Shown: in pieces, positions 12,536-21,018 of the stretch
Position numbering within the stretch: position 1 is the first letter of the stretch
Layout of the letters: each line of letters begins with the position of its first letter
From: a virus
Reading direction: 5' to 3' (one strand)
Length of the DNA stretch: 25,437 nt
Virus record (IMG/VR): IMGVR_UViG_3300009412_000031
Location: 1-25,437 of that record
Position numbers and translations under genes: made by a program
The notes under the pieces: generated by a model
Seen by the model: the letters and a program-made list of their open reading frames with translations, nothing else
What the model was told of the DNA's origin: nothing
Databases searched by the model: none

Positions 12536-13726
12536 TTAGGTGTAGAACGCGAACTGGTCCAGCGTCAGCAGAGCTTGAAGGGCGCGAGGCATAGTGTATT
12601 GGTCCGCTGTCAAAGCCCCGTGACCAACAGCGTGGCGCGAGGCGACGCCGCCGTCGCGACCACGCTCGAAGTCAGCAAAGGCGTAGTCGCGCAGATAGGC
12701 CGCGAACTCTGTAGGGAAATACAGTGTATCCTTTCCTACTCGCTCTGCGGCAAGTTCAACAGCGAAGTCCAAAAGCTTTTTGAGCTTCCTCGTGTGCTCT
12801 CCATGCGTCCGGAAATACGCGTCCGCCAGAACGCCCTCAATCTCGGTGAGTACGTTCTTAATAACCGACACTGGATCACGCATCTTGAAGGCGTCGACAG
12901 CGGATTGAAGGATAATCTCCCGACTTTTCAGGTGGGGCCGCTGCATCCAGCGCTCAAACATCCGGGCCAGGCGGGCGTCATCAAACTTCGCAACGAGCGC
13001 CTTTTCCTCATCGTCTAGCTCGAACCCGGACTGATACATCGAGACCAGCTTGCCGAATTCGCCGCTCATTAACTCCAGGAAGGGAAACCAGCCAGCCCCT
13101 ACTAGGTGTCCGAAAGTGGGTTGGTGGGCAATGGCCGCGTAGAGGTCGGCATACTTCATCCGGCGATATAGGGTACCCAGGTCCCGTTTAGCATCGGCGA
13201 TGGATAGCTCACTGTTGGAGTTGCCGTCGAAAAGGAGACCGAAGCGCCAGCCTTCGCGGAATATGCAAAGGATACGATCTTGAGATCCCACCTCGACCAG
13301 CGGAAACCACATCCCCCGAACGTCCGCGATGTCATTCTCGTACAGTACTGTTCCCGCCGCCAGCGAGCCGGGTCTTTTTAAGGTAGATTCGTGCATCACC
13401 GCCGCTGCATCCACCCACAGCTCCGCCGAATTATCCGGCCGAATGACCAAGAAAACCGTATTGGCCATGGCGAGTTGGATGTAAGAGCCGGCTTGCCGCG
13501 CGTAGTGCTCAACAGCGGCAACCAGATTCCCTACAATGTCGTGGAATAGCTTCTGGTCAGACGAAGCCACAATCCGTGTCCATGCACTGGCGGTCTCGCC
13601 GCCGCGGGCTGACTCCGCAAGGATGGCGTGAATATTGACACCCGTGAGGAGGATCGGCTCGCCGCCGTTCCTCACATCAATGCCCTTGCGCAGTGCCTGA
13701 TTCGGCGGTTGGTTATCGCCCTTCAT
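12536..13726 (-). CDS. unknown 396-aa protein with C-terminal HEPN-like RxxxxH motif
   Basis: Last gene of the minus-strand four-gene block. I recognise no named family. The N-terminal half is mixed alpha/beta (ILLTGVNIHAILAES, VFLVIRPDNSAELWVD, FGLLFDGNS). The second half is helical, with a charged region around 285-330 (THGEHTRKLKKLLDFAVELA). The C-terminus reads SRHAVGHGALTADQYTMPRA and a final helix, which fits a HEPN-type Rx4-6H RNase signature (Arg364, His369) and the 'R-H-x-x-x-H-G' ends of many abortive-infection proteins. Start at 13726, 14 bases after the HNH stop, with AAGG upstream; a 25-residue longer start at 13801 would overlap the HNH gene by 59 bases. Inferred role: RNase effector of the block. 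Confidence 0.65.
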   Translation of the reverse strand: MKGDNQPPNQALRKGIDVRNGGEPILLTGVNIHAILAESARGGETASAWTRIVASSDQKLFHDIVGNLVAAVEHYARQAGSYIQLAMANTVFLVIRPDNSAELWVDAAAVMHESTLKRPGSLAAGTVLYENDIADVRGMWFPLVEVGSQDRILCIFREGWRFGLLFDGNSNSELSIADAKRDLGTLYRRMKYADLYAAIAHQPTFGHLVGAGWFPFLELMSGEFGKLVSMYQSGFELDDEEKALVAKFDDARLARMFERWMQRPHLKSREIILQSAVDAFKMRDPVSVIKNVLTEIEGVLADAYFRTHGEHTRKLKKLLDFAVELAAERVGKDTLYFPTEFAAYLRDYAFADFERGRDGGVASRHAVGHGALTADQYTMPRALQALLTLDQFAFYT

Positions 13727-13742
13727 CGAATGGACCTTGCTA

Positions 13743-14597
13743 TCAATGCGGTTGAGGTTGAATTCGGATCGCCTCAAAGCCGCCGTCACAGAAATCTTCA
13801 TTCCCGGCTAGGGCTCGATAAAGTTTGGCGAGCCAGTAGTTCGGGCCTGACACTTCCTCGAAGTCCTCCGCTCCCTCGATCAGCTTCTGCGCGACGCGCT
13901 CCGCATTTTCACCTGAACCAAAAGCGCGACGAAGCGCCGGGTACTGCCCTCCCAAATGTTCGAGGCCCATTCGTCTGTACCGGTCAGCAAGGTTGAGCTC
14001 GTTGAAGTGCGACCGCAGATGCTGGAAGGTCTGAAGCGACATCCCGGCCGGCCTCGTCAGACGATAGGATAGAATCAGTGCGTCAGCCTCCATACGCGCT
14101 CGCACCGCTAGAAATGCCACGTCTGGGATCACGTCATAACAGGGGTGCAGGAACATCCGTACGTTTGTTCCCTCGTCCAGAATGCGATCTCGCTTGCGCG
14201 TGTTGCAGACTGCGCAGCTCGGCACGAGATTCTTCGGGAACACTGAGAACTCTGGATATTGCTCCTTCGGCAAATAGTGGTCGAGCGTCGAGGACTCGCT
14301 GATCCCGCAGAACGGACACCGCGCGACGCTGATTCTCTTTAGGAGGCGACCCCGGAGCGTCGTCATCGGTTTGGTCTCTACGGTGAACGCGTGCCGCATC
14401 GCCTCTTTCTGCGGGTCAGTTAGCTGGGCTTCATCCAGCCCGCCAACCTCTGGCACTGCATCCTCGTAGCCCTGATAGGCGGCGAGCACCTCACCGCGCG
14501 CCGCCTGCATGCGGCCGCGCCGCGGTTGGCGCTTGGCCGCGGCGATATCATCGAACACATCCGTCGCATCGACGGGGAGCAGCGGGGCCGAGCGCAT
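13743..14597 (-). CDS. HNH nuclease of PtuB-like type
   Basis: A 284-residue protein with a clear HNH core: CPFCG (94-98), TLDHYLPKEQYPEF (104-117, catalytic His107 expected), NLVPSCAVCNTRKRD (123-137). The N-terminal 85 residues and the helical C-terminus (about 170-284) lie outside known domains. The start is three bases after the ATPase stop, with GAGGAG inside the end of that gene, so the two are translationally coupled. An ATPase followed directly by an HNH nuclease is the arrangement of the Septu defence system (PtuA, PtuB). Inferred role: DNA-cutting effector controlled by the ATPase. Relation to true PtuB is by motif and context only. Confidence 0.8.
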   Translation of the reverse strand: MRSAPLLPVDATDVFDDIAAAKRQPRRGRMQAARGEVLAAYQGYEDAVPEVGGLDEAQLTDPQKEAMRHAFTVETKPMTTLRGRLLKRISVARCPFCGISESSTLDHYLPKEQYPEFSVFPKNLVPSCAVCNTRKRDRILDEGTNVRMFLHPCYDVIPDVAFLAVRARMEADALILSYRLTRPAGMSLQTFQHLRSHFNELNLADRYRRMGLEHLGGQYPALRRAFGSGENAERVAQKLIEGAEDFEEVSGPNYWLAKLYRALAGNEDFCDGGFEAIRIQPQPH

Positions 14598-14600
14598 CCG

Positions 14601-16163
14601 CTACTCCTCGATCTCGTCGCGAATGCTCAAAACGTAGGAGCGCGCCGCAAAGCCCAGCTTGCGACCGAACGCCTCCTCTATCTCCTCAAGCGTGTTTCGA
14701 CGCGCCAGCGCTCTCAACGTCTCGTGCCAATCGGTCGAGCCGTCGCCGAGATTGAAGACCTCTTGTGTGATGACGCCGATGCTTTCCGCGAACGTCTCCA
14801 CGCTCGGCGCTACGACGCGGGTCTGGTCCGCCGTTCGGCGCAGGACCTGGACATATTTCGCCGGGGTTTCCTGCAAGACCACCGGCGAGTGTGTGGCGAT
14901 GATCGCATAGCCGTCGAAGGCTTCGAGACATGCCCGCACGCTCTTGAGAAATGCGGCGAGCAGCGGCGGATGGAGGTGAGTTTCCGGCTCGTCAATGAGA
15001 ACCAGTGTCGGCTCCGACCCCGCGATATGCGCTGTGAGCTCGGTGACGATCTTGAGGACAGCCTTGTGACCACTGCTCAGTCCACGGAAAAGCTCCCCGA
15101 GTTCTTCATCATCGCGATTGGCGTAGAGTTGGGTCAATCCGATGCGCTGAAACGATGGGTCGCGAAGGAGCGGTTTCAAGACCTCCAGCAGGTTCTCTAG
15201 GCGGTCGGCTTGACCGACGCGCTTTAGCGCCGACAGGAACTCTGCCTCGATCTCCGCCGAAGTTCGCAGCCGATAGGCCTGCTCACCATCCGGCGCGTCA
15301 TCGTCCGATCGCTCGCGAAGACCGCAATAGACGTATCCGAAGATTTCTCCGCTCTCCTGGAGCCTCTCCTTTTCCCCCTCGGTGCGTCCTGGAATGACAA
15401 AGGTGTCGAACGCGCTGTATGACACCACGACCACTGTCTTGAAGGGCGGCGCGGTGCCGACGAACCGACCCGCCGCGTTGTCCAGCACATCTTCTTTGCT
15501 CCCGTAACCGTAGCCGCTCGCCACGATGGCGAGGTTCGAGAGCAGCCGGGTCTTGCCCGTCCCGTTGTAACCAATCAGGGCGTTGATGCGGTTCGGCAGC
15601 CGGCCACGTCGCCGAAAATCGAAGTCGATCGTGAAGGCGTTCGAGTGTCGCGCCACCCGCGTCTTGAACTTAACCTTGAAACCCGCGTTTCGTCGTTTCG
15701 CTGGCAGGGTAGGAGCACGTAGTAGCCGTGCGGCATCATTTATGGTCCGCTTGGCGCCGCTAAAACGCAGCAGCGAAACCTGATAGGCCTCGCTGTCTTC
15801 GACGCTGGCCTTGATCTCGTCGTCGAACGCGACATCTCGAAGACCTCTGAAATATGGTTCGAAGACGTCACGACCAAGTTTATAGATTGTCTCATAATAG
15901 TCGAGGTCTGCACCTAGCGAGGCATGGCCGGTGGGTAACTCCTGAAAGGACCGCCTGGGCATTTTGGTGTAGCCGCTGGTTCGACCCGCCTCGATTATCT
16001 TGATGCTGCCGAGATCGTAGCTTTCATCGGCCGACATGTGCAGCGTGACGTGAAAAGTGGTCTTGTAACCATAATCATCCCAGTTATCCTGAACTAGCAC
16101 TGCATGTGGGTAACGATTGGTCGTGGGCGAATCGCCTGACCTGAATTTGACGACGAACCTCAT
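14601..16163 (-). CDS. OLD/PtuA-like AAA ATPase
   Basis: A 520-residue ABC/SMC-type ATPase. After an N-terminal domain of about 190 residues (DNWDDYGYKTTFHVTLH near its start), Walker A is GYNGTGKT (198-205). The ABC-like signature LSSGHK is at 362-367, Walker B LVLIDEPETHLHP at 387-399 and the switch histidine in ATHSP (423-427). This set, with 'ETHLHP', is typical of the OLD and PtuA families. No Toprim domain is visible at the C-terminus, so it is not a standard OLD nuclease; the partner HNH likely supplies the cutting. ATG 16163 has GGGGGAG eight bases upstream; an in-frame GTG at 16178 is less likely. It lies between TrlF-like and HNH genes in one operon. Confidence 0.85.
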   Translation of the reverse strand: MRFVVKFRSGDSPTTNRYPHAVLVQDNWDDYGYKTTFHVTLHMSADESYDLGSIKIIEAGRTSGYTKMPRRSFQELPTGHASLGADLDYYETIYKLGRDVFEPYFRGLRDVAFDDEIKASVEDSEAYQVSLLRFSGAKRTINDAARLLRAPTLPAKRRNAGFKVKFKTRVARHSNAFTIDFDFRRRGRLPNRINALIGYNGTGKTRLLSNLAIVASGYGYGSKEDVLDNAAGRFVGTAPPFKTVVVVSYSAFDTFVIPGRTEGEKERLQESGEIFGYVYCGLRERSDDDAPDGEQAYRLRTSAEIEAEFLSALKRVGQADRLENLLEVLKPLLRDPSFQRIGLTQLYANRDDEELGELFRGLSSGHKAVLKIVTELTAHIAGSEPTLVLIDEPETHLHPPLLAAFLKSVRACLEAFDGYAIIATHSPVVLQETPAKYVQVLRRTADQTRVVAPSVETFAESIGVITQEVFNLGDGSTDWHETLRALARRNTLEEIEEAFGRKLGFAARSYVLSIRDEIEE

Positions 16164-16215
16164 TCCAATCTCCCCCACACGGCGGGCATCTTCATCAGTG
16201 ACGCGGAGTGCAACC

Positions 16216-19194
16216 TCATCGCTCCAGCCTCACGCGCAGCCGTCTCGCCCGTTCGCGGAATGCTGCCTCACCACCTTCCAGGATGTCACAGACGGACTTG
16301 CGAATGTCGGCGTTCTCCAGGCCGCCCGCCATATAAGTGATCGGCGGTAGGCCTCCGGAGGGGTGTGGCCCTGCGGACGCTACGATGATCTGATCTGCGT
16401 CGGTATTGATGACGAGATTGGCGTTGTGAGTGACCATGATCACTTGGCGCTTAGCCTTCGCGGCGATGAACAACGCCACAAGTTCATCGAACACGGACTT
16501 GGGGTCGAGGTTCTCCTCCGGTTGGTCGATTATCAAGGGGCGGTCGTCTGAATCGTCGAGAGCGAGATAGAGCAGCAGCAGAACGATACCCCGAGTGCCT
16601 GGCGATAGCTTTCGGATGTCGATGCCGTCATAGGAGATCTCGTAGCGGACGGCGATGTGACCAGTGCCAAAGAGCCAGTTTGCGAATTGGTTTGACCAAG
16701 CCCTAAATTCGGCCTGCTGCGTCGGCGCGTAAGGTGCATGTGAAAGCAGGTCTTTCAGGTGTTTCCCCATGAAGGCCGTCATGGCCGCCTGAACCTCGGT
16801 GGCCGACCCCATCTCCCAGGCGGGCTTGAGCGCTTCCGTCGCAGCCGCGATCAGAGAACCCCGACCGTAAAAAGGTCCTGTCCTGCGTCGATCAAGGAGT
16901 TCTTCCTCCGCGATCGAGCCCCAGGCTTGAACGTCAGCGATCCTCCGAACCGAGAAGCTGAGCTTCCGGAGCGTACCCGACGATGCTGCAAGCCGCGCCA
17001 TCAGCGGGGCGTAGAGCCCGGCCAGCGCGTTTTGCTCGTTGATGATTGCCTCGAACACCCGGCCGTAGGTGTCATCGCGTTCAGTCTGCAGATCCTTCCG
17101 TCGCGCCGCCGCACCTTGCGCGTCCGCGAGCCGGGTTTCGAGAGTCTGGAGCGCAGAGCTCTCCTGCGCGATGCGACTGGTTAGCGCCGCGTATTGATCG
17201 CGGACGACCTTGTCGGCGCTAAACAGCGCCTCAAGGCGTGTCATTTCGGCGGCGATCGGTGCGAGCGAAAGTGCGGAAAGATCAGCGGTATCAGGGATCA
17301 GGGCGACGTTCGGGTCGCCTGGCGGTGGCGGAACGCCGTTGAGGTTGCTGACCTCGCCATCCGCCCACGCAATGTATGCGGAGAGGCTCTTGTCGACATC
17401 GCCCTTGTAGATCAACAAGAACTCGTCCCACTGCTTAGCGTCGAGACCGCTGTTGCCGTGCCGCGCCTGAGCTTGGCGGAGCATTTCTGGCGCCCCGGTA
17501 GCGCGCATACTGCGAACCTCATCCTGCAGAGCGACGAAGGTGCGGCGCTGGTTGCCAAAAGCCTGGATCCTATTGCGGAGCGCCTGCGCCGCTTCGCTGA
17601 GCCGCGTGTGTCGGGTAACTTGCGCCTCGGTTCCCTTCACAACGAGCTTAGCGCGATCAGCGGTGTAGTCGGCGATCAGTTTCTTCTTCTGTCCGACCTG
17701 GGTGGCCAGAGTCGCAACAAGGCTCTCTTTTTCAAACTCGGTCGCAATGCGATCCGAGATGTCGCCGATCGCCTCAGCTTCGCGCTCACGCGCCTGTTGG
17801 AATCTGGCCGTCTGCTGCTCGCGCAACTCGGCAAAATCGAGCGCCCATTCGCGATCGTCCTGCGAATGCGACTCGAAGATCACGCGCTCTATCTCATCGA
17901 CGAGGCCGTCGGCGACGCCTTTCGCAGAACAGAGTTCCTCGACGAATTGCTGCGAGAGATAGCGGGCGCGTGGGAACGACATGTGGCCGTTGGCGTCGCT
18001 GCCATCGAGTGCGCGTGTGACTGTTGCACCAGCAGCCCAGGTCAGCGTCGTCGTTGCGTCGCCGACAAGCTTGCGCGCCCGCGCCAGGAATGACGGGCTG
18101 ATGTTCTCGTCTGCATCCCACCCGGCCGGCGTGATCGCGTCGCAACCCGCCGCGATTACGTCCGCCAAGGCCGTCTTTCCTGATCCGCGTGCACCGATGA
18201 TGGCGACGAGGCCGGGGTTGAGAGGAATGTCGGGTGTTGTCGCCCAATCCGCATTATCGATCCGGACGTGCGAAATCACCTGCGACGGCATGGCCGAGTG
18301 CGGCGGCTGTTCACCAACGTAAGCGCGCCCGTCGGGATCAATGCACGCCTGCCGAAGCGAATCGAATTCCAGCCCGCCCTTGATCCAAGAGAAGCGATTG
18401 CCGAACGGCGAGGCCACGGCGTCGAGCTTGTGCGCGTCGCTCCCATGGAGGCAGGGCTTCAGGCCGCCATACCGGGCGCGAATTTCATCAGGTCCGAGAT
18501 TCTTCTGACCCAACCAGAACTCGCGCTGCGCCGGACTGCCCGCAAAGATCACGTGGGCGAAACCCTCGATCTCGCGCCGGATCGTCTGATCGGCGGCTTC
18601 CCGCACGCCAGACGTGCCGTCTGTCGCGCCGCCGGCCACGGCGATTAGAATGTTCTTCTTCGCCCATCCGCTTTCGGAAAACACTTCACGAAGCTGCTGG
18701 AAGTTGACCTTGAATTGGTTGGCCCCATAGGCCAGTGCCGCCCGCTCGTCCGAAATATTGGGATCGGCCTTCTTGCCGAGCCGGATGAGATCGGCCCGCG
18801 TGCAATCAAAACGATCCTGCATGACGTTGAACTGCAGGCGCGATAGCAGACGCCGCAGCTCTTCGAGATGCTGCGGGTCCTCAGGGCTGACGAACAGGTG
18901 GAGGTTGACGAAGCCGCCTTTTGCCGTCGCCACGTCGAGCCGGAGCTCCACGTTCGGAAAGACGAGCTGGGCGTTGGGCAGGCGGCCAGTCGCCTTGTGC
19001 CGCAACACCTCTTCGTAAGTATCGGTCACGTAATAGTCAGTGACCGCGACAGCCTCGATGACCGGCGTGGCTCGCTCAAGCGCGGTCAGATAATCGCCCC
19101 AAGCGTTCTGGCCGTTGAACTGATTGTTCATGACCGTTCCTGGCGCGTGGATATGCGGCTCCCATCTCCGCCATTCCGATCCACGATTCAGCAT
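16216..19194 (-). CDS. TrlF-type protein: PHP domain plus SMC/ABC-like ATPase
   Basis: A 992-residue protein. A PHP phosphoesterase domain opens it: EPHIHAPG (His14, His16), AVTDYY (Asp53) and LHGSDAHKL (His250, Asp253, His255) are the expected metal ligands. Walker A GARGSGKT follows at 334-341. A long coiled coil runs from about 430 to 560, with another helical part to about 720. A signature KLSPGTRG (862-869), Walker B PLIIDQPEENLDP (886-898) and switch His923 (VTHNANL) complete an SMC/ABC head. NCBI calls such proteins 'TrlF family AAA-like ATPase'. AAGGAGG lies six bases before the ATG. Proposed role: nucleic-acid sensor and metal-dependent nuclease or phosphatase; the substrate is unknown. 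The gap after AbiEii is 64 bases; the next gene starts 52 bases on. Confidence 0.85.
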   Translation of the reverse strand: MLNRGSEWRRWEPHIHAPGTVMNNQFNGQNAWGDYLTALERATPVIEAVAVTDYYVTDTYEEVLRHKATGRLPNAQLVFPNVELRLDVATAKGGFVNLHLFVSPEDPQHLEELRRLLSRLQFNVMQDRFDCTRADLIRLGKKADPNISDERAALAYGANQFKVNFQQLREVFSESGWAKKNILIAVAGGATDGTSGVREAADQTIRREIEGFAHVIFAGSPAQREFWLGQKNLGPDEIRARYGGLKPCLHGSDAHKLDAVASPFGNRFSWIKGGLEFDSLRQACIDPDGRAYVGEQPPHSAMPSQVISHVRIDNADWATTPDIPLNPGLVAIIGARGSGKTALADVIAAGCDAITPAGWDADENISPSFLARARKLVGDATTTLTWAAGATVTRALDGSDANGHMSFPRARYLSQQFVEELCSAKGVADGLVDEIERVIFESHSQDDREWALDFAELREQQTARFQQAREREAEAIGDISDRIATEFEKESLVATLATQVGQKKKLIADYTADRAKLVVKGTEAQVTRHTRLSEAAQALRNRIQAFGNQRRTFVALQDEVRSMRATGAPEMLRQAQARHGNSGLDAKQWDEFLLIYKGDVDKSLSAYIAWADGEVSNLNGVPPPPGDPNVALIPDTADLSALSLAPIAAEMTRLEALFSADKVVRDQYAALTSRIAQESSALQTLETRLADAQGAAARRKDLQTERDDTYGRVFEAIINEQNALAGLYAPLMARLAASSGTLRKLSFSVRRIADVQAWGSIAEEELLDRRRTGPFYGRGSLIAAATEALKPAWEMGSATEVQAAMTAFMGKHLKDLLSHAPYAPTQQAEFRAWSNQFANWLFGTGHIAVRYEISYDGIDIRKLSPGTRGIVLLLLYLALDDSDDRPLIIDQPEENLDPKSVFDELVALFIAAKAKRQVIMVTHNANLVINTDADQIIVASAGPHPSGGLPPITYMAGGLENADIRKSVCDILEGGEAAFRERARRLRVRLER

Positions 19195-19258
19195 GAGCCC
19201 TCCTTATTCCTTTTCTTCCTGAGTGTTTTCCTCAGTGCACTCCTCCACTTCACCACTA

Positions 19259-20125
19259 TTAGCCAAGTTCTTTTGCTCGCTTGGCCCGTGGCATCAAGAA
19301 GCGGGCGAGTTCCTCAAGAACCAGCGCAAGAGGCCCTGGATCAACTGCAACGTCCTCGACAAAGGCGCGCCACTGCTTCTGTTTCTGTTCGTCCGCCGCA
19401 AACGCCGGCGTAAGCGCATCGGGCAGCTCGGTCGGAATCGCCGTCTCGCGCCGTGCAAAGGTCGCGGCGATCGCCTGTGCCAGCCTGTCCTCCTCAAAGG
19501 TGAACGACCGGCTCAAAATCCAGATGTCGTAGAAGTCCTTCATCCGGCTGTTCGCCCGGCCGAGGGCCACCATCGCCTGGAATTTCTCGGCGATAACCGT
19601 CTCCCGCGCGTAGGCGCGCAACCTCGGCGCCGGAAGGTCGAGCATAACCGGATAGTCGACGACTTCCGCCCCTGGCTGCAGCGCATCGCCAAAACCGATA
19701 TCGATTGTCAGATTGATCCGGGCGCCGCCAATCGAGGCGATGGCGCGTAGCCGGAGACCGCCATAGTCGAGCTCTTCACGAATACGGTCGACACGTAGCG
19801 TCTCCGGATCGAACACGACACCGTCTTCGACATCCTGGCTGAGGATGTCCCGAAAGGTCGCCAGCATCGCGTCTTCGCTCGGGTCGCCGAAGCCCAACAG
19901 GTCGAGGTCGCGCGTCCCTCGGTGCGGGTCGTCGAACCAGCTCATCATGAGCATCGCGCCCTTCAACACGAAGCGGTCGGCATGCGGCGACTGGCTGAGA
20001 CGGAACAGAAGGCGCTCCAACGCGAAGCGCGTAAGCACCAGATCGAAGCTCTGTCCGTTCGCCTTGGAGAGCTTGAGGAGGCGGGCACGCACCGAGGCGC
20101 CGAGATTCTTGATCTCCTTAGCCAT
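19259..20125 (-). CDS. abiEii: AbiEii-type nucleotidyltransferase toxin
   Basis: A 288-residue protein of the AbiEii/AbiGii family. Nucleotidyltransferase motifs: FVLKGAMLMMSW (52-63), then RGTRDLDLLGFG (69-80, with Asp73 and Asp75 as metal ligands) and the C-terminal helix motif ETVIAEKFQAMVALGRANSR with KDFYDIW (175-202). Known family: AbiEii stops growth by nucleotide transfer to target RNA or, as for relatives, tRNA, when AbiEi control is lost. The active-site residues are present. The start overlaps the AbiEi stop by eight bases, the usual coupling. The family also occurs as MenT-like toxins. Confidence 0.9.
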   Translation of the reverse strand: MAKEIKNLGASVRARLLKLSKANGQSFDLVLTRFALERLLFRLSQSPHADRFVLKGAMLMMSWFDDPHRGTRDLDLLGFGDPSEDAMLATFRDILSQDVEDGVVFDPETLRVDRIREELDYGGLRLRAIASIGGARINLTIDIGFGDALQPGAEVVDYPVMLDLPAPRLRAYARETVIAEKFQAMVALGRANSRMKDFYDIWILSRSFTFEEDRLAQAIAATFARRETAIPTELPDALTPAFAADEQKQKQWRAFVEDVAVDPGPLALVLEELARFLMPRAKRAKELG

Positions 20126-20735
20126 TAGCGGTCAGCGCCTCCAGATAAGGGCGGATCACCGTACCGACCCCACCTGTGTCCGCAGCCCTCGCGATCTCTG
20201 CGGGCGTGGCTTTGCGTTGGCGCAGAGCTTCCTGCAGGCCTTCAATCGCTACGGTGAGCCCGATTTTGCTACGATGCCGGAAACAGTCGGCGATGGTCTT
20301 CGCAGCATCGAACACCTTCACCGACACGCCTTCGATCACATGGGTCTCGACGCCGTCGGCAAGCAGATCGTCCGAGAAGCGCAGTGTGCGGATCGGCATG
20401 TCGCTTGGCTTCGGCGTCCAATCGTTTCGGCCGATCGCCATCCAGACCTTCTTCGGAAGTTGATCCGTGAGTTCGTGAAAGGCGAGCGCCGAGACAAGGC
20501 AGATCACGCCCTTGGGAAAACGTTTGGCCGCCTCAGCGAGGCTGTGATTTGCATCGAGCTCTGCGTCGGGAAGCTGATAGAGTCCGCGCGCCAGCCGGAT
20601 TACCTCGCCGTCCTTTTCCATGCGGCTAACGGTTGCGGCGGTGACACCGGCTTCTCTGAGTTCCGCAAGTCGCATAATCCCACGCGTCGCGAGGAGATCG
20701 CGGGCTATCTCGCGTTGAGACCGGGTCCGGGGCAT
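20118..20735 (-). CDS. abiEi: AbiEi-type antitoxin and regulator
   Basis: A 205-residue protein with an N-terminal winged helix-turn-helix (about 5-50, LLATRGIMRLAELREAGVTA and ARGLYQLPDA), then the alpha/beta C-terminal domain characteristic of AbiEi (VICLVSALAFHELTDQLP, KVFDAAKTIADCFRHR, RKATPAEIARAAD). It represses its own operon and neutralises AbiEii as a type IV antitoxin. Start choice: ATG 20735 (MPRTRSQ) begins the conserved part, but ATG 20765 (MDVEVQEYIS) is an alternative ten residues earlier; neither has a good Shine-Dalgarno. A 283-base gap upstream (20736-21018) separates it from the GGCT fusion and probably holds its promoter and operator; no gene is seen there. Confidence 0.9.
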   Translation of the reverse strand: MPRTRSQREIARDLLATRGIMRLAELREAGVTAATVSRMEKDGEVIRLARGLYQLPDAELDANHSLAEAAKRFPKGVICLVSALAFHELTDQLPKKVWMAIGRNDWTPKPSDMPIRTLRFSDDLLADGVETHVIEGVSVKVFDAAKTIADCFRHRSKIGLTVAIEGLQEALRQRKATPAEIARAADTGGVGTVIRPYLEALTANG

Positions 20736-21018
20736 CGATATATATTCTTGCACTTCAACATCCATAGTGTGAGGTTTTGTATCACGCAGGGCATTCAGCG
20801 TAAAGGCAAAGCTACACGGGCACTGCCCCTGATTCATCTGCGGGGAATGGAAGCAAACAGGGTGTACTGGCCTTCGAAAGCGTCGGACGAACGAGCAGGC
20901 AATATCCAGGTACGAGGCAATACAAGCGCAGATAGCCAAGACCGAGGGCCGGGATGAACGCGCACGATTGGCGCTCCCGTTCGAGACAAGCGAGACGAAA
21001 GCTCTGGAACCTTCACCC

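Noticed and set aside
12482-13018. Plus-strand frame of 178 aa
   Set aside because: It covers the C-terminal part of the 396-aa minus-strand gene on the opposite strand and has no ribosome-binding site or domain.
14526-15200. Plus-strand frame of 224 aa
   Set aside because: It is antisense to the ATPase and HNH genes whose catalytic motifs are intact.
17194-18093. Plus-strand frame of 299 aa
   Set aside because: It lies wholly antisense to the TrlF-type gene, which has complete PHP and ATPase motifs. The antisense frame is open because of high GC and shows no domain.
19845-20957. Plus-strand frame of 370 aa
   Set aside because: It is antisense to abiEi and abiEii, both clear family members. 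Its composition (Arg/Ser-rich, no motifs) is that of a shadow.
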